In this document: positions 12,346-24,072 of the stretch, in pieces | Layout of the letters: the number at the start of each line of letters is the position of its first letter | Numbering within the stretch: the first letter of the stretch is position 1 | The notes under the pieces: generated by a model | Seen by the model: only the letters and a program-made list of their open reading frames with translations | What the model was told of the DNA's origin: nothing | Database searches by the model: none | NCBI RefSeq assembly: GCF_016808335.1 | Contig: NC_053150.1 | Coordinates: 43,737,607 to 43,801,606 of the forward strand | Reading direction: 5' to 3' | From: Panicum virgatum | Lineage: Eukaryota > Streptophyta > Magnoliopsida > Poales > Poaceae | Length of the DNA stretch: 64,000 nt | Program-made: the position numbers and the translations under genes

Positions 12346-12794
12346 TGTTAAAGACTTTTTCTGATTTTGCCTTTTCTGATTTGAGTCTTGAATGAAATCC
12401 AAATATTCTTGAGATATAAGTTGAGAACCACTTATTTGAACTTCTAGAAACCTGAGTGACCATAGTGTGCATCCATTTTCAAATGACCATGTCCATGCTC
12501 AAGTTACTTAGCTTTAACCCCTCTTAATAGTGCGATCACTACAAAACTATAAAACCTATACTAACCTAAGTGTCCTTCTCAACCTTATGACACTTAGGAC
12601 TAGAAAGATCCTTAGTCTTGACATATAATTGAGTTGAAAACCGAGATCGCCTTTTTGAATAATGAAATTTAGGGGCCTCTTTTGACATATGACCAAATGA
12701 GCGATAATGATCTATTAAGCTGCACAAACTCATTAGTCACAATAATGGTTGTCATTAATCACCGAAACATACCTTGATGGCCTAGATGCTTACA

Positions 12795-12810
12795 ATCTCC
12801 CCCTTTTTGG
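12795..12810 (-). other. Sirevirus polypurine tract
   Basis: On the minus strand the tract reads CCAAAAAGGGGGAGAT directly before the LTR start TGTAAGCATC. It is preceded by the family word TTGTCATCAATCA. A second purine-rich tract (GCCAAAGGGGGAGAGAGT and GGGGGAGG) lies at 13044-13076. Multiple such tracts are usual in Sireviruses. Confidence 0.9.
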
Positions 12811-13092
12811 TGATTGATGACAACACAAACATAAATAACGAGAGAGCGAGAAAGATAAAACAAGAATAAACACAAGCAAACTCGAAAAAGGACCAAAGAG
12901 CTCAACGGTTCAAACGAAATCCATAGATATGTCTCAAGGCATGGCATACTCAAGCGACAAATGTACATATCCATGAACTAACACCAAATGTGATACAAAG
13001 AATCAAAGTCCTGATAACTACGAGCTCTCTCTCTAACTCTACCCTCCCCCTGACTCTCTCCCCCTTTGGCGTCAAAGTACCAAAAAGGCGAG

Positions 13093-15648
13093 CTACTGAT
13101 CCGGCTGTCGCGGCACGGCGAGGAAACGGTCCGGGTCATCGTCGTCGTCGTCGTCGGACGGTGTACCCTCAGTGACAGACAGGAGCTGCTGGTCAGAACT
13201 GCCTGCTGGATCTGAAGTGACTGGGGGTGTAGCTGTGGTAGAGGCTCTCGTGCTAGCACTGCCTGGAAGAGGGTCCGTAGACGTGGTAACCGGCTCAGCA
13301 GAAGAAGTGTCAATATCTCAAGTGGTGAGTGCTGGAGCTGCCGGCTGTGTTGACTGCTGAAGTAAGGACCCCTCTCCTCCTCCCCCTGAAAGTAGTGTCT
13401 GTGGAATGACGGGGAGGGCGACTGTCGACGGTGAGTCCTAGAAGAGTGTGGTCGCTGGCAGTGGCGAGAACAGTGGACGACCGGCAGACCCAAGTAGTGC
13501 AGACATCGAGAACGTGGTCTCCGGTGTCGCTGTAGTAGCTGGAGCTGCAGAAGGGGCTGGAGCTGGTGTGACAGTAAGCTGTGGTGCTCCAACACCCTGA
13601 AGGCCTGGCTGTCCTGGCTGCTGCGGGGCGAGTCCGGTGTGAGTGTAGAGCTGTGTAATCATCCCGAACATCGCCATCATCCCCTGCTGCATCTGCTGAA
13701 ACTGAGCGTCTGTCCTCTGTGATACTCGATCAATAAGGCTGACAAAACGCTCCTCTACTGCAGCACGCTCTCGGGTGGCCTCCCTCTATATAGCAGCAAG
13801 CTGAGCCTCATGGGCTCTCCTGGCCTCCTCCTGTGCAAGCCTGTCCTCTCTCTGCTGAGTCACGAGCTGCTGTAGAAGTGCGGTGAGCTCGGACGGCTGA
13901 GACACCTGGGACTCAGAGACTGTAGCAGGTGCTGGTGACTCTGGAGCTGGCTCTCTAGACCCCCCTGCCTCATGGTCGTGACTAGCTGGGGCTGCTGCAG
14001 GGAAGTACTCGACGTCCTCGGAGGAGTCTGACTCAAGCTCAGACCAGTGTATCTCATCCTCTCCTCCGGCAAGCTGTGCCTCGGCTGCTAGGAGTGCCTC
14101 GTCCTCCTGTGCCACAAGGGCCTGTGCCTCTGGTGACAACTGTGCCATGGCAGCTCTCTCTGCCTGTCTGCCCCTCCTCCGGTCCTGTGGTGCTGTCGGT
14201 CGGTAAACTGGGAACCGGGGAGCCTCGTCCTGACGGTAGACGGCACTGACGGGTGACTCAGCTGGCACGATCATCAAACAAATATAGCTGATCCAGTGTG
14301 CATAGGGGAACTGCCTCACGACCCCCATCCCGTCAGTGATCACATCCTCGATCTCAGCCAGTATAAAGTCAACAATATCGAACGGCTCGTGAGTGAGGAT
14401 GTGAAGAAGTAACAGCTGCTGCAAAACCAGTAAACCCCTCTGGGTAGCCACTCCTCGGTAGCAAAGTCCTCCGGAGGGCCATGTGAACTGCGTACGCCTC
14501 CGGGGTCAGCAAGCTGGGCACTCTGGCGTAGGAAGCTGGGAACGGCTGGCTGAAGCACTGAGAGATCGCCTCGTGAGAAGGTGCAATCCCGCCAATCATG
14601 GCTCTGCACGGTGGATCTGCATCTCCGTAAACCATCTCGTGCAGGGATACGTCAACCAAGTCAACTCCAAGTATCCCTGCTATCGTCGCTCTCGACAAAC
14701 CAAAGACCTGGCCTCCAAAAACAAAGTGTACTGCTCGACGCTCGGGAGCAATCCAGGCCGTGGCATAGAAGACTCTGACCCAGTCCTCGATATATCTGTT
14801 CTGCTCAATCTGGAGTAACCTGGGCAGGCCCCTGAAGTGAGCGAAGTGCTCTATGATGTCTGCTCCCCCTGCAGCTGTCCTCAGTGACACCCAGTCAAGT
14901 ACTCTGTGCGGGAAGATCCTGTGGCCCCGCCTCTGGTAGGTCTCGTAGAAACTGGCCTGAAGAAGTGTCCAGAACCTACGGTCGACCCTGCTGTCACGGG
15001 TCACGGGGAACCAGTCCTCCTCCTGAACACTCCACCTGAGCCTCTTGACCTTCACCGCATTGGCCTTGGTCAAGTTCTGGAGCAACACACCTGGCTCCAG
15101 ACGCACAACAGTGTCCATACGGAACACTGCGCGCTCGGCCTCTAGGGCCTCGGCTCTACGAGCTGCTGCTGCTGCTGCTGCTGCGGACCTGCGAGGCTCC
15201 TATGGCTGGTGACCTCCTCGCGTCCTCGGTCCAGTGCGACGCTCGGTCGCTGGCGAAGTGTCTCTTGCTGGGGACGTCTGCCGTGTGCGGCCAGAACGTC
15301 GTAGAGTCGGTGACTCCTGTGTGCCCTGCCCCTGCAACTGCTCAGACTGCTCTGCCTCTGTATCTCCATCTGACTCTGCAGCTGAAAGTGAACGATCTGA
15401 CTCTGCTGCTGCTACCTCAGTCGTGGCTCTGGTGGCCCTGGCACCTCTGACTCGGCCCATACCTCGGCCTCTGGCCCTGCCCCTAGCTGGCGGATCCCTG
15501 ATCGCGAACGGGCGAGCACGGCCTGACGCCTGCTCCTCGGCGGCCTTGGCCACCATCTCGGCCCTCTCGGCCTCTCTCTCTGCGCGAGTCCGCTTGCGGA
15601 CGGGCTTCTCCACAACGACCTCCTTTCCCTTCCTCTTCTCGCGACCCA
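13093..15648 (-). pseudogene. Sirevirus env-like gene
   Basis: This is the extra gene downstream of pol. It starts near ATG 15648 with a very basic Lys/Arg/Glu segment, then a Ser/Thr/Glu-rich segment. A folded-looking middle follows (15127-14369; motifs RRFWTLLQASFYETYQRRG and VFGLSRATIAGILGVD) of the putative plant transposon protein type. A Gln/Pro-rich tail ends in an Asp run and stops at 13093. I see no signal peptide or membrane span, so 'env-like' is a positional name only. In-frame stops at about 15200, 13786, 13445 and 13320, and a frameshift near 14450, inactivate it. An alanine run near 15170 is encoded by GCA/CTG repeats. Confidence 0.75.
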
Positions 15649-16087
15649 TCTCGATCAGACAAACTATCGAACACTTGGCGTGCACTGATCGGCTGCGGCT
15701 GCGGCGTGAATGGCGTGGAGGCGCGGCTGTGTGGGCGGCAAGGCGTGTGGGAGTGGTGGCTCAGAACGCGGCGACGGCGTGGAGTAGCAGTGGTGGCGGC
15801 ACAGAGGCGCTCGGGCGGCGGCGCTCGAGCAGCGCGGGCGACATGAGCGTGCGCGGGGGTGGTGGCGCAGGCTGAGTGGCGGCGCCCTTGGCCGGCGGTG
15901 AGTATGGCGTGTGGCGCGTGGAGCGAGGGTGCGAAGCGGCGGCTGCAGGGTGGACGAGTGGCGGTGGGAGATCGGTGTTGGCGGCTACAGAGTCGAGCGG
16001 GGGCGCGGCGGCGTGAAGAAGAAAAAGGAAACAGAGGCCGGCAGCGTGGGCAAGAGTCATATATGACAGGTGGGCCCGCGATTTTCT

Positions 16088-16405
16088 TTAACGCCGGTCG
16101 ATCCGATGCATAGGGTTTGAACGCCGGTTGATTGCGTCGGTTTAGTTCACCCGAGACTTCTGCAGAGATCCATCTGACCACCGGTTGAACCGATGATATG
16201 CAAATTGTACTCGCCGGTTGATTGCTGCTAACATCGGTTGATTGACAGGTCAGAACTGTGTTACGTTCACCGGTTGATCCGATGCTGTCACTTTTGTATA
16301 CGCCGGTTGAACGCCTGAAACTTGACTAAGCTGAGACAAAACTTGGTAACGCCTGTTAAACCGATGAGTTTAAAACCTTCTAAGCGTCGGTTTAACCGGT
16401 GAACC
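16088..16405. repeat. Internal cluster of CGGTTGA / CGGTTTAACCGG words in Sirevirus
   Basis: At least eight words such as CGCCGGTTGATT, CGGTTGATCCGATG and GTCGGTTTAACCGGTG occur between env-like and pol. They are diverged relatives of the LTR palindromes. The rest of 15700-17035 has no supported gene. Confidence 0.7.
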
Positions 16406-17035
16406 CAAAAACCTTCACTCAGCTCACACTTCTATGCTAAGTCCAATAAACTTATAAAACTCAAATAAACTCAAGTTAATGGACCTGCATAGGCGACTTT
16501 ACCCCTCAAGATAAAAAGGATAGCACACTTGCTTAAATAAATTTCTTTTGAAACACAAGGAAAAAGCCGCAAGAGAGACAAAGCGCCAAATAAAATGTAT
16601 GAGCCATGTCATAGGAATATTGAAGATAGAAAGCTTCAAACTCATCATGACATTGCTCACTAGGCAATAACGCACCTAACACTTTGCTCTTTTCACTTTT
16701 CATGAATTAAGATCTTGTATTTGAAACAAGTCTCATTTTCATCAAGTGATCTCCTTTGTGACCCTTACATATGCAATGATGGTGCAAGCTTCAACCACAT
16801 GCGAAAGTAAAGTAAACATGAAGTGCACATCTATATGACAAGAAATGCATAACAAGAAATTAAGATCTACTTGTCCAGTTAGAACCCACGGGAAACTTCT
16901 TCATGATGAGCCTTTCTACAAGCCTAGAGGAAAACAAGTGGACCACCACCTCTAGCTAAACCCTTGCTCATCACTATCTTACCATGGTTAGACAAGTGTC
17001 CTATATGTATGCATTTTTCTATATGACATGGCAAC

Positions 17036-20000
17036 TTACATGACGTTTGCCGCATCTAACACATTAAGCTCATTCCTTAGCCTAACAAAGGTACTCTCGT
17101 CTAATGGTTTTGTGAAGATATCCGCCAATTGCTCCTCGGATCTCACACCTTGAAGAGATATGTCTCCTTTGGCTTCGTGATCACGCAAGAAGTGATGGCG
17201 AATATCAATGTGCTTTGTGCGAGAGTGTTGAACCGGATTCTTGGCAATTTTTACGGCACTTTCATTGTCACAAAGGAATGGGATCCTATCTAGTTTCACA
17301 CCAAAGTCCAAAAGGGTTTGCTTCATATATAGGATTTGGGCACAACATGCACCGGCCGCTATATATTCCGCTTCCGCGGTGGACAAAGCCACGGAATTTT
17401 GCTTCTTACTCGACCAAGAAACTAGAGAACGCCCAAGCAAGTGGCAACCCCCGGAGGTACTCTTGCGATCCACATGGCTTCCGGCAAAATCCGAATCCGA
17501 GTATCCCAAGAGATCTAAGCTAGCGCCTTTGGGGTACCACAAGCCTATGCTTGGGGTGTGCTTGAGATACCGAAGGATCCTATTCACAGCCGAAAGGTGT
17601 GACTCCTTTGGGTTAGCTTGAAAGCGGGCACACAAGCACACACTAAACATTATATCGGGCCTAGATGCGGTAAGGTAAAGCAAAGACCCTATCATAGAAC
17701 GATAGAGGGATTGATCAATCGGTTTACCGTCCACATCCAAGTCGAGATGCCCATTAGTTGCCATGGGTGTCTTGATTGGCTTGCACTCATCCATCTTGAA
17801 CTTCTTCAGGATATCTTTAGTATACTTTTCTTGATGGATGAATGTCCCTTCCTTCATTTATTTGACTTGAAAACCAAGGAAGAAGGTCAATTCGCCAATC
17901 ATGGACATCTCGAATTCCCTAGACATCATGGTAGCAAACTCATGGCTTAGTGAATCATTAGTTGAGCCAAAGATAATATCGTCAACATAAATTTGACAAA
18001 TGAAAAGATCCCCGTTGACGTCTTTTGTGAACAACGTGGTGTCCACCCTCCCGATCTTGAAGCCTTGCATGATTAGGAAGTCACGAAGCCTCTCATACCA
18101 AGCCCTTGGAGCTTGTTTGAGCCCATAGAGTGCCTTGTGCAACCTATAAACATGGTTAGCATTCCTCGGATCTTCAAACCCGGGAGGTTGCTCAACATAA
18201 ACAAGTTCATTAATAACGCCATTTAAGAATGCACTTTTCACATCCATTTGATACAACTTAATGTTATGATGTGAAGAGTAAGCAAGAAGGATACGGATAG
18301 CTTCAAGTCTTGCGACCGGAGCAAAAGTTTCACCAAAATCCAAACCTTCGACTTGAGAGAACCCTTTTGCCACAAGTGTTGCTTTGTTGCGTATCACCAC
18401 CCCATGTTCATCTTGCTTGTTTCGAAAGACCCACTTGGTGCCAATGATGTTCTTGTCTTTCGGAGGAGCTTCGAGGACCCAAACTTCATTGCGGGTGAAG
18501 TTGTTCAACTCTTCTTGCATGGCCATCACCCAATCCGAGTCCTCAAGCGCTTCCTCTATGCTAGTGGGTTCAATACAAGAAACAAACGAGTGATGTTCGC
18601 AAAATGAAGCATGTTTAGAACGAGTTCTTACTCCCTTTGATGGACTACCAATGATTTGACCAATTGGATGATCCTTGGAGATGCGACCATGCTTCACTAG
18701 CGGTACTTGCGTGGATGCTTGTTGGGGTGGATCATGGGTGACTTGTTCTTGTGGTGGAACACTTTGCTCTACTTGTTCTTGGACTTGGGGTGTTGGTGTT
18801 GGCACATCTTCTTGAGGTAGTGGATCATCTTTTTCTTGGTCTTCATCCACTTGGGGTGCCGTGGAGGTGCTTGGTGTAGATGAGGAAGGTCCTCCCCCTT
18901 GATCATTGCCTTCATGCACCTCTTCCGGCTTGATATCCCCAATGGACATCTTCTTCAATGCTTCATCAATCTCCTCATCACCTACATTTTCATAGCCAAC
19001 AACCTCCTCTTGGGAGCCATTAGATTCATCAAACTCCACATCACATATTTCTTCAACTAACCCGGAGGTTTGATTGAATACTCTATATGCTTTGGAGTTT
19101 GATGCATAACCAAGAAAGAAACCTTCATCACATCTACTCTCAAACTTACCGAGCCTTTTCTTCTTATAGATGAAGCATTTGCAACCAAAGACTCGAAAGT
19201 AGGATATATTTGGTTTCTTCCCGGTGATGAGCTCATATGGAGTTTTCTTAAGGAGTCGGTGAGGATACACTCGGTTGGATGCATGACACGCCGTGTTGAT
19301 TGCTTCCGCCCAAAATTTCTCGGACGTGCCATAATCATCCAACATTGCTCTTGCTAGGGTGATGAGTGTCTTGTTCTTTCTTTCCACCACTCCATTTTGT
19401 TGAGGCGTGTAGGTGGCGGAAAACTCATGCTTGATGCCCTCTTCATCGCACCATTCTTCAATCTTCATATTTTTGAACTCGGTGCCGTTGTCACTCCGAA
19501 TCTTCACAATTGGAGAGTTGTACTCCCTTTGAGCTCTTCTTGCGAATGTCTTGAAGATTTCCGGAGTTTCACCCTTATCGCCTAGGAACATGACCCAAGT
19601 GTAACGTGAATAATCATCAACAATTACTAGGCAATAGAGGTTACCACCAATGCTCTTGTATGTAGTTGGACCAAAGAGATCCATGTATAGAAGCTCGAGC
19701 GGCTTGGAGGTAGACAACATCGTCTTGATGGGATGATGTGTTGCTACTTGCTTCCCGGCTTGACATGCTTTGCACAATTTGTTCTTGTCAAATGTGACAT
19801 CCTTCAAGCCGGTGATCATCCCTCTCTTGTGGGCTTTCTTGAGGTTGCTCATGCCAATATGAGCAATTCTTCTATGCCAAAGCCACCCAAGAGAAGACTT
19901 GGTGAAGAGGCATGTCATGTTGCTTGTTTGCTTTGAAGAGAAATCCACTAAATAGATGTTGCCATGCCTAAACCCCGTGAATACCATTGACTTGTCTTCT

Positions 20001-20302
20001 TCAAGAGTTACTACAACACCATTCTTGCCAAAGGTACACGTTAGTCCAAGATCACACAATTGAGCAATAGAAATGAGATTAAAACTAAGTGCTTCTACAA
20101 ACAAAACATTAGAAATAGATAAATCTTTAGAGATTGCTATTCTACCCAAACCTAAAACTTTTCCCCTTGAGTTATCACCATAGGTGACATGTTCATGATC
20201 GCCGGGGTCTTCAAAAGAGGTGAACATGCTATCATTGCCGGTCATATGTTGAGAGCAACCGCTATCAAGTACCCAACGTTTTCCACCGGCTTTGTAGTTC
20301 AC
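17036..20302 (-). pseudogene. pol: Sirevirus pol (protease, integrase, RT, RNase H)
   Basis: Translated on the minus strand, this is 1089 codons in one frame with a single TAA at 17858-17860, most simply CAA to TAA. Order: aspartic protease ([12 protein letters not shown] near residue 15), HHCC zinc finger with LCKACQAGK, integrase core with [10 protein letters not shown] with the catalytic YVDDIIFG (about 17975-17989), and RNase H ending in ADIFTKPL. Integrase before RT is the copia order. The gag frame ends at 20319 in another register, so gag-pol requires frameshifting or splicing at the boundary. Apart from the one nonsense codon it looks complete. Confidence 0.93.
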
Positions 20303-20318
20303 CTACACACATGAGAAT

Positions 20319-22421
20319 TCACTTTTGAGTTTTAGTAACCCAAACAAGCTTTGGCCCTTGCACATGTGTGGCAAGAGCTTTTGGGACCCAAAGTTGCTTG
20401 GGGAGCTTCTTCTTTGACTCCTTAGTGAGTTTGCCAATGAATTTGGCCATCACCTTGCCCTTCACTTTACTCAAGAGAAAATGGTAATTTTGAAACATTG
20501 ATGAGTAATTCTTGGGTAAATTAGGAAGAGGACGTGATGGTAAAGTGCACTCCCTAGTGTGGTGCCCGGTGACTTGACAATGTTGGCAATATGAACCAAC
20601 TTCCTTGATGAAGCTAGTCTTGATCTCCGGAGAAGGAGTAGTAGCTATGTTTGGCTCCGGAAATGAACCAAGACCTCTCTTGCCATAGTCACGGGCATTG
20701 TTGAAGAGAATCTCCTTGTGGATGTATTCTCCTCTTGAGAGCTTCTCCACAGTACTCTTGAGGCTTGCCACTTGATCCATCAATTCTTTTTCCCTAGAAG
20801 GTGCAAGCTCGGACAAAGCATTAGTAGCATTTGCATTAATGAGTAGGTCATCACATGAAGTAGAAGTATTGACCTTCTCAATAGTTTCATGAGCAAAGTT
20901 CTTAAGACTTGGGTCAATTGCTTCATATGCAAATTCAAGTTCTTGATACTTGTGAGCCAACTCCCTATGCTCTTGTTTAACCTTTTTGTGGCTCTCTTCA
21001 ACTTGCTTAGCAAGTACAAGTGACTCATTGTGCTTTTTGAGCAAGTCATTGTACTTGCCAAGCAAATCGGAGTGGGCAAGCTCTAACTTGGCATGAGTGC
21101 TCTCAAGAACCTTGACTTTGCCCTTTTCCCTCTTGATAACGGATGTATACTCATTAATGAGGTTAGCAAACTCATTAGGGTCAAGCTCATCATCACTATC
21201 ATCTTCACTCTCACATACCTTAGAGTTACCTTTGGCCATGAGGCACATTGGAGGTGGAGGTAGCGATGGTTCTTCATTTTTGAGGGCGATGGTGACTATG
21301 TCTTCTTCATCACTATCATCTTCGCTTGATGAGACATCGGTCACCCACTCTTGTTTTTCTACCAAGAAGCTTCTCTTGGTGTTGCCCTTTTTCTTTGGGA
21401 AGAGCTTGGTCTTCTTGTCATGGCTCTTCTTCTTCCCAAATTTATTGTTTTTGTTCTTCCTTTCTTCTTCTTCATCATCGCTTGAATCATGGCGATGCTT
21501 GGTCTTGTTATCCTTGTTTATTTTGTCCGGCTTGGGGCAATTTGGACGGATGTGAGCTTTTTCTCCACAATTGTAGCAAATTTTGTTCTTGACATCCATT
21601 GGCCGGAACATTCCCTTTTTAGAGTCAAAGTTGAAACCCTTCTTATTGATCTTGTCATTCAAGCGTGTGAACTTTCTCATCATGAGAGCAAGTTCTCCAT
21701 CATCTTCAACATCGGATGAGCTTTCATGATGATCATCTTCTTCATTGCTTGAGCTTGAATCTTGCTTGATCATCTTGAGCTTGCGGGATTTGTTTGCCTT
21801 GGTCTTTAGAGCAATTGATTTGCTTGAAGTTGGCTCTTCGGACATACCAAGGATACTCATTTCATGAGCGCGAATTTCGCCCACAAGTTCTCCCACTTCC
21901 ATTGTGTCAAGATTCTCCTTTTGAAGCATAGCATTGATGATGTTATACTTGGGCTTCGGGAGGAGCATGAGAATCTTGCGATTGATGGAGGCACTGTCAA
22001 TTTTGGATATTTCAAGTGCATTAATGTCCTTGACAATGACATTCAAGCGAGAGTACATATCATTGCAATTTTCATGAGCTAGCATTTTAAAGGAATCATA
22101 CTTAGCTCTAAACAAGTGATATTTTTGTTCGCGGACTTTTGTGGAACCTTCATGTATTTCAATTAGCTCTTTCCATATATCACTTGCTAAGTCCATGCCA
22201 TTTACTCTAGCAAAGACTTCCTCACTAATGGCTTCGAAAATTGCATTTCTAGCCTTTGCATTCCACTTTAGTTGTTCTGTGGTGGGAGTTCCGGTGAACC
22301 CGGTCTTAGTTGCCAACCACACTTCGGGGGCAATCGCATCAAGATATGCGGCCATGCGAACTTTCCTATAGGCAAAGTTCTTGCCCTCGAAGTGAGGCGG
22401 CGAACCAACCATCTTGGCCAT
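20319..22421 (-). CDS. gag: Sirevirus gag polyprotein
   Basis: An intact 700-residue frame starts MAKMVG at 22421, 42 bp downstream of the PBS. The N-terminal 200 residues are of the UBN2/copia gag type. A CCHC zinc knuckle (CYNCGEKAHIRPNC, residues 282-295) is followed by a very basic and acidic Ser-rich linker. A long coiled-coil-like region (about 430-560) follows, and a second Cys/His cluster (YCQHCQVTGHHTREC) lies near residue 640. Long gag proteins with coiled coils are usual for Sireviruses. It is the longest unbroken retroelement gag frame in the window. Confidence 0.93.
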   Translation of the reverse strand: MAKMVGSPPHFEGKNFAYRKVRMAAYLDAIAPEVWLATKTGFTGTPTTEQLKWNAKARNAIFEAISEEVFARVNGMDLASDIWKELIEIHEGSTKVREQKYHLFRAKYDSFKMLAHENCNDMYSRLNVIVKDINALEISKIDSASINRKILMLLPKPKYNIINAMLQKENLDTMEVGELVGEIRAHEMSILGMSEEPTSSKSIALKTKANKSRKLKMIKQDSSSSNEEDDHHESSSDVEDDGELALMMRKFTRLNDKINKKGFNFDSKKGMFRPMDVKNKICYNCGEKAHIRPNCPKPDKINKDNKTKHRHDSSDDEEEERKNKNNKFGKKKSHDKKTKLFPKKKGNTKRSFLVEKQEWVTDVSSSEDDSDEEDIVTIALKNEEPSLPPPPMCLMAKGNSKVCESEDDSDDELDPNEFANLINEYTSVIKREKGKVKVLESTHAKLELAHSDLLGKYNDLLKKHNESLVLAKQVEESHKKVKQEHRELAHKYQELEFAYEAIDPSLKNFAHETIEKVNTSTSCDDLLINANATNALSELAPSREKELMDQVASLKSTVEKLSRGEYIHKEILFNNARDYGKRGLGSFPEPNIATTPSPEIKTSFIKEVGSYCQHCQVTGHHTRECTLPSRPLPNLPKNYSSMFQNYHFLLSKVKGKVMAKFIGKLTKESKKKLPKQLWVPKALATHVQGPKLVWVTKTQK

Positions 22422-22463
22422 AGCTCTAGGCGGTGAAGCCTAATGATCCAAATGAGCAACGAG

Positions 22464-22475
22464 GCTCTGATACCA
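22464..22475 (-). other. Sirevirus primer binding site
   Basis: The minus strand reads TGGTATCAGAGC two bases after the 5' LTR end (22478). This is the standard match to the 3' end of initiator tRNA-Met used by most plant copia elements. Confidence 0.9.
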
Positions 22476-22477
22476 AT

Positions 22478-24072
22478 TGTAAGGATCGATGGACCAAGAG
22501 GGGGGGTGAATTGGGTCTTTTTCAATTTCTAAAACAAAGTAAAGCAACCTTAACCTATGCAATGCTAGTAAGGCACCAATTCACCAACCGGATAACTAAG
22601 CAACCTACACAAGCTAAGAGAGATAAAACCAAGTAAAGCCTAGCAAGGTAGAGCTAAGTTATGATCTCTAAGTCAAGCACATGAGTAAATTGCATGAAAG
22701 AAAATGCTTGAATAAAGAGAGTGGACAAGAGACGACCGGATTTTTTCCCGTGGTATCGATGTGTTGGCACACACCCCTAATCCACGTTGTGACACTCACA
22801 AAGAGTATTGTCACCTCCCAAGTCACCGAGACGAGGGCGCTCACTAAGAGTCTCCGTTCACCATCCCGGCGTGGTGGAGATCAAGCCACGTACAATCTTC
22901 TTCTCCGGGCTCCCACAATCCTTGGCAGGCTCCGCGAGAAACACCTCGATCACCAAGATCGCCTAGGTGATGCCAATCACCAAGAGTAACAAGCTAAGGC
23001 CTTCACTTGAGCAAGAACCGATCACCAAGAACGGATGCACACAAGCTTCTCTCTACTCAAGTCCTTAATCTTGCTTCTTGATTGATTGAATGAACAAATA
23101 TGTGAAGGATGAAGCTCAAGGTGGCTCTTGACTATAGTATGAGTGTTTGGATGTTGCCTGGTGTCAAGAGTGGCAAAATGACCCATTGGAGGGGTATATA
23201 TAGGCAGCTCACACAAATAGAGCCGTTGGACAAATAGAGCTCACGTACCTCCAATAGTCATCGTCGGTTTAACCGATGAATGTAAACTGCCCCTTCTGGA
23301 AACTAGCCGTTACAACTTGGGCAGATTAACCGACGTATCATCGGTTTAACCGGTGAGTGTAGTTGTCCACTGATCAACTGAAAAACCAAGTCTCTGGACA
23401 ACTGCACCGACGTTAACTCAAACCTATCGTCGGTTTAACCGGTAAGTACAACTTCTGAAATCCTTGGAAAAACCATCTCACTGGTCAATTGCACCGACGT
23501 CCCATTTCAAACATCGTCGGTTTAACCGGTGTATAGAACTTGAAATACCCTGGAAAAACCAACTCTGGACTAATGCACCGACGTTAAATTCAAACACGTC
23601 GGTTTAACTGGTGTATTGACTTGTCCAGATTCTACTGACTTCGTTTAACCGACGTAGAGAAAATTGAGGTCGTCGGTTAAACTGGTGTTAAAGACTTTTT
23701 CTGATTTTGCCTTTTCTGATTTGAGTCTTGAATGAAATCCAAATATTCTTGAGATATAAGTTGAGAACCACTTATTTGAACTTCTAGAAACCTGAGTGAC
23801 CATAGTGTGCATCCATTTTCAAATGACCATGTCCATGCTCAAGTTACTTAGCTTTAACCCCTCTTAATAGTGCGATCACTACAAAACATTAAAACCTATA
23901 CTAACCTAAGTGTCCTTCTCAACCTTATGACACTTAGGACTAGAAAGATCCTTAGTCTTGACATATAATTGAGTTGAAAACCGAGATCGCCTTTTTGAAC
24001 AATGAAATTTAGGGGCCTCTTTTGACATATGACCAAATGAGCGATAATGATCTATTAAGCTGCACAAACTCA
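22478..24072 (-). repeat. Sirevirus 5' LTR (right), end truncated
   Basis: It aligns with 11112-12794 from its first base to CTGCACAAACTCA, then diverges at 24072 and lacks the last 65 or so bases. It differs from the left copy by scattered substitutions and one replaced segment near 23215-23255. The TATA box recurs at 23195-23202. Losing the sense-start terminus of the 5' LTR would not remove the promoter but would block reintegration of a perfect copy. Confidence 0.92.

Larger units (their letters stand above)
11112..12794 (-). repeat. Sirevirus 3' LTR (left)
   Basis: This 1683-bp LTR runs from TGTAAGGATC to ATGCTTACA. A minus-strand TATA box (TATATATA, 11828-11835) marks the promoter. About 11885-12345 holds a dense series of CGGTTTAACCGGTG and CACCGACG words in both orientations. 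The terminal part after CTCATTAGTCAC is the piece missing from the right LTR. Confidence 0.93.
11112..24072 (-). mobile_element. Sirevirus-type Ty1/copia retrotransposon with env-like gene
   Basis: The left LTR at 11112-12794 and right LTR at 22478-24072 start identically (TGTAAGGATCGATGGACC) and are nearly identical by eye; the right one lacks its last 65 or so bases. Minus-strand order is PBS (22464-22475), gag, pol (protease-integrase-RT-RNase H, copia order), env-like gene, then a polypurine tract (12795-12810). The AAAAAGGGGGAGAT tract, the extra gene after pol and the palindrome-rich LTR are established Sirevirus traits. The left flank is ATCTT, and the right flank with the TSD partner was deleted. 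It is the best preserved element here and probably the youngest. Confidence 0.93.
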
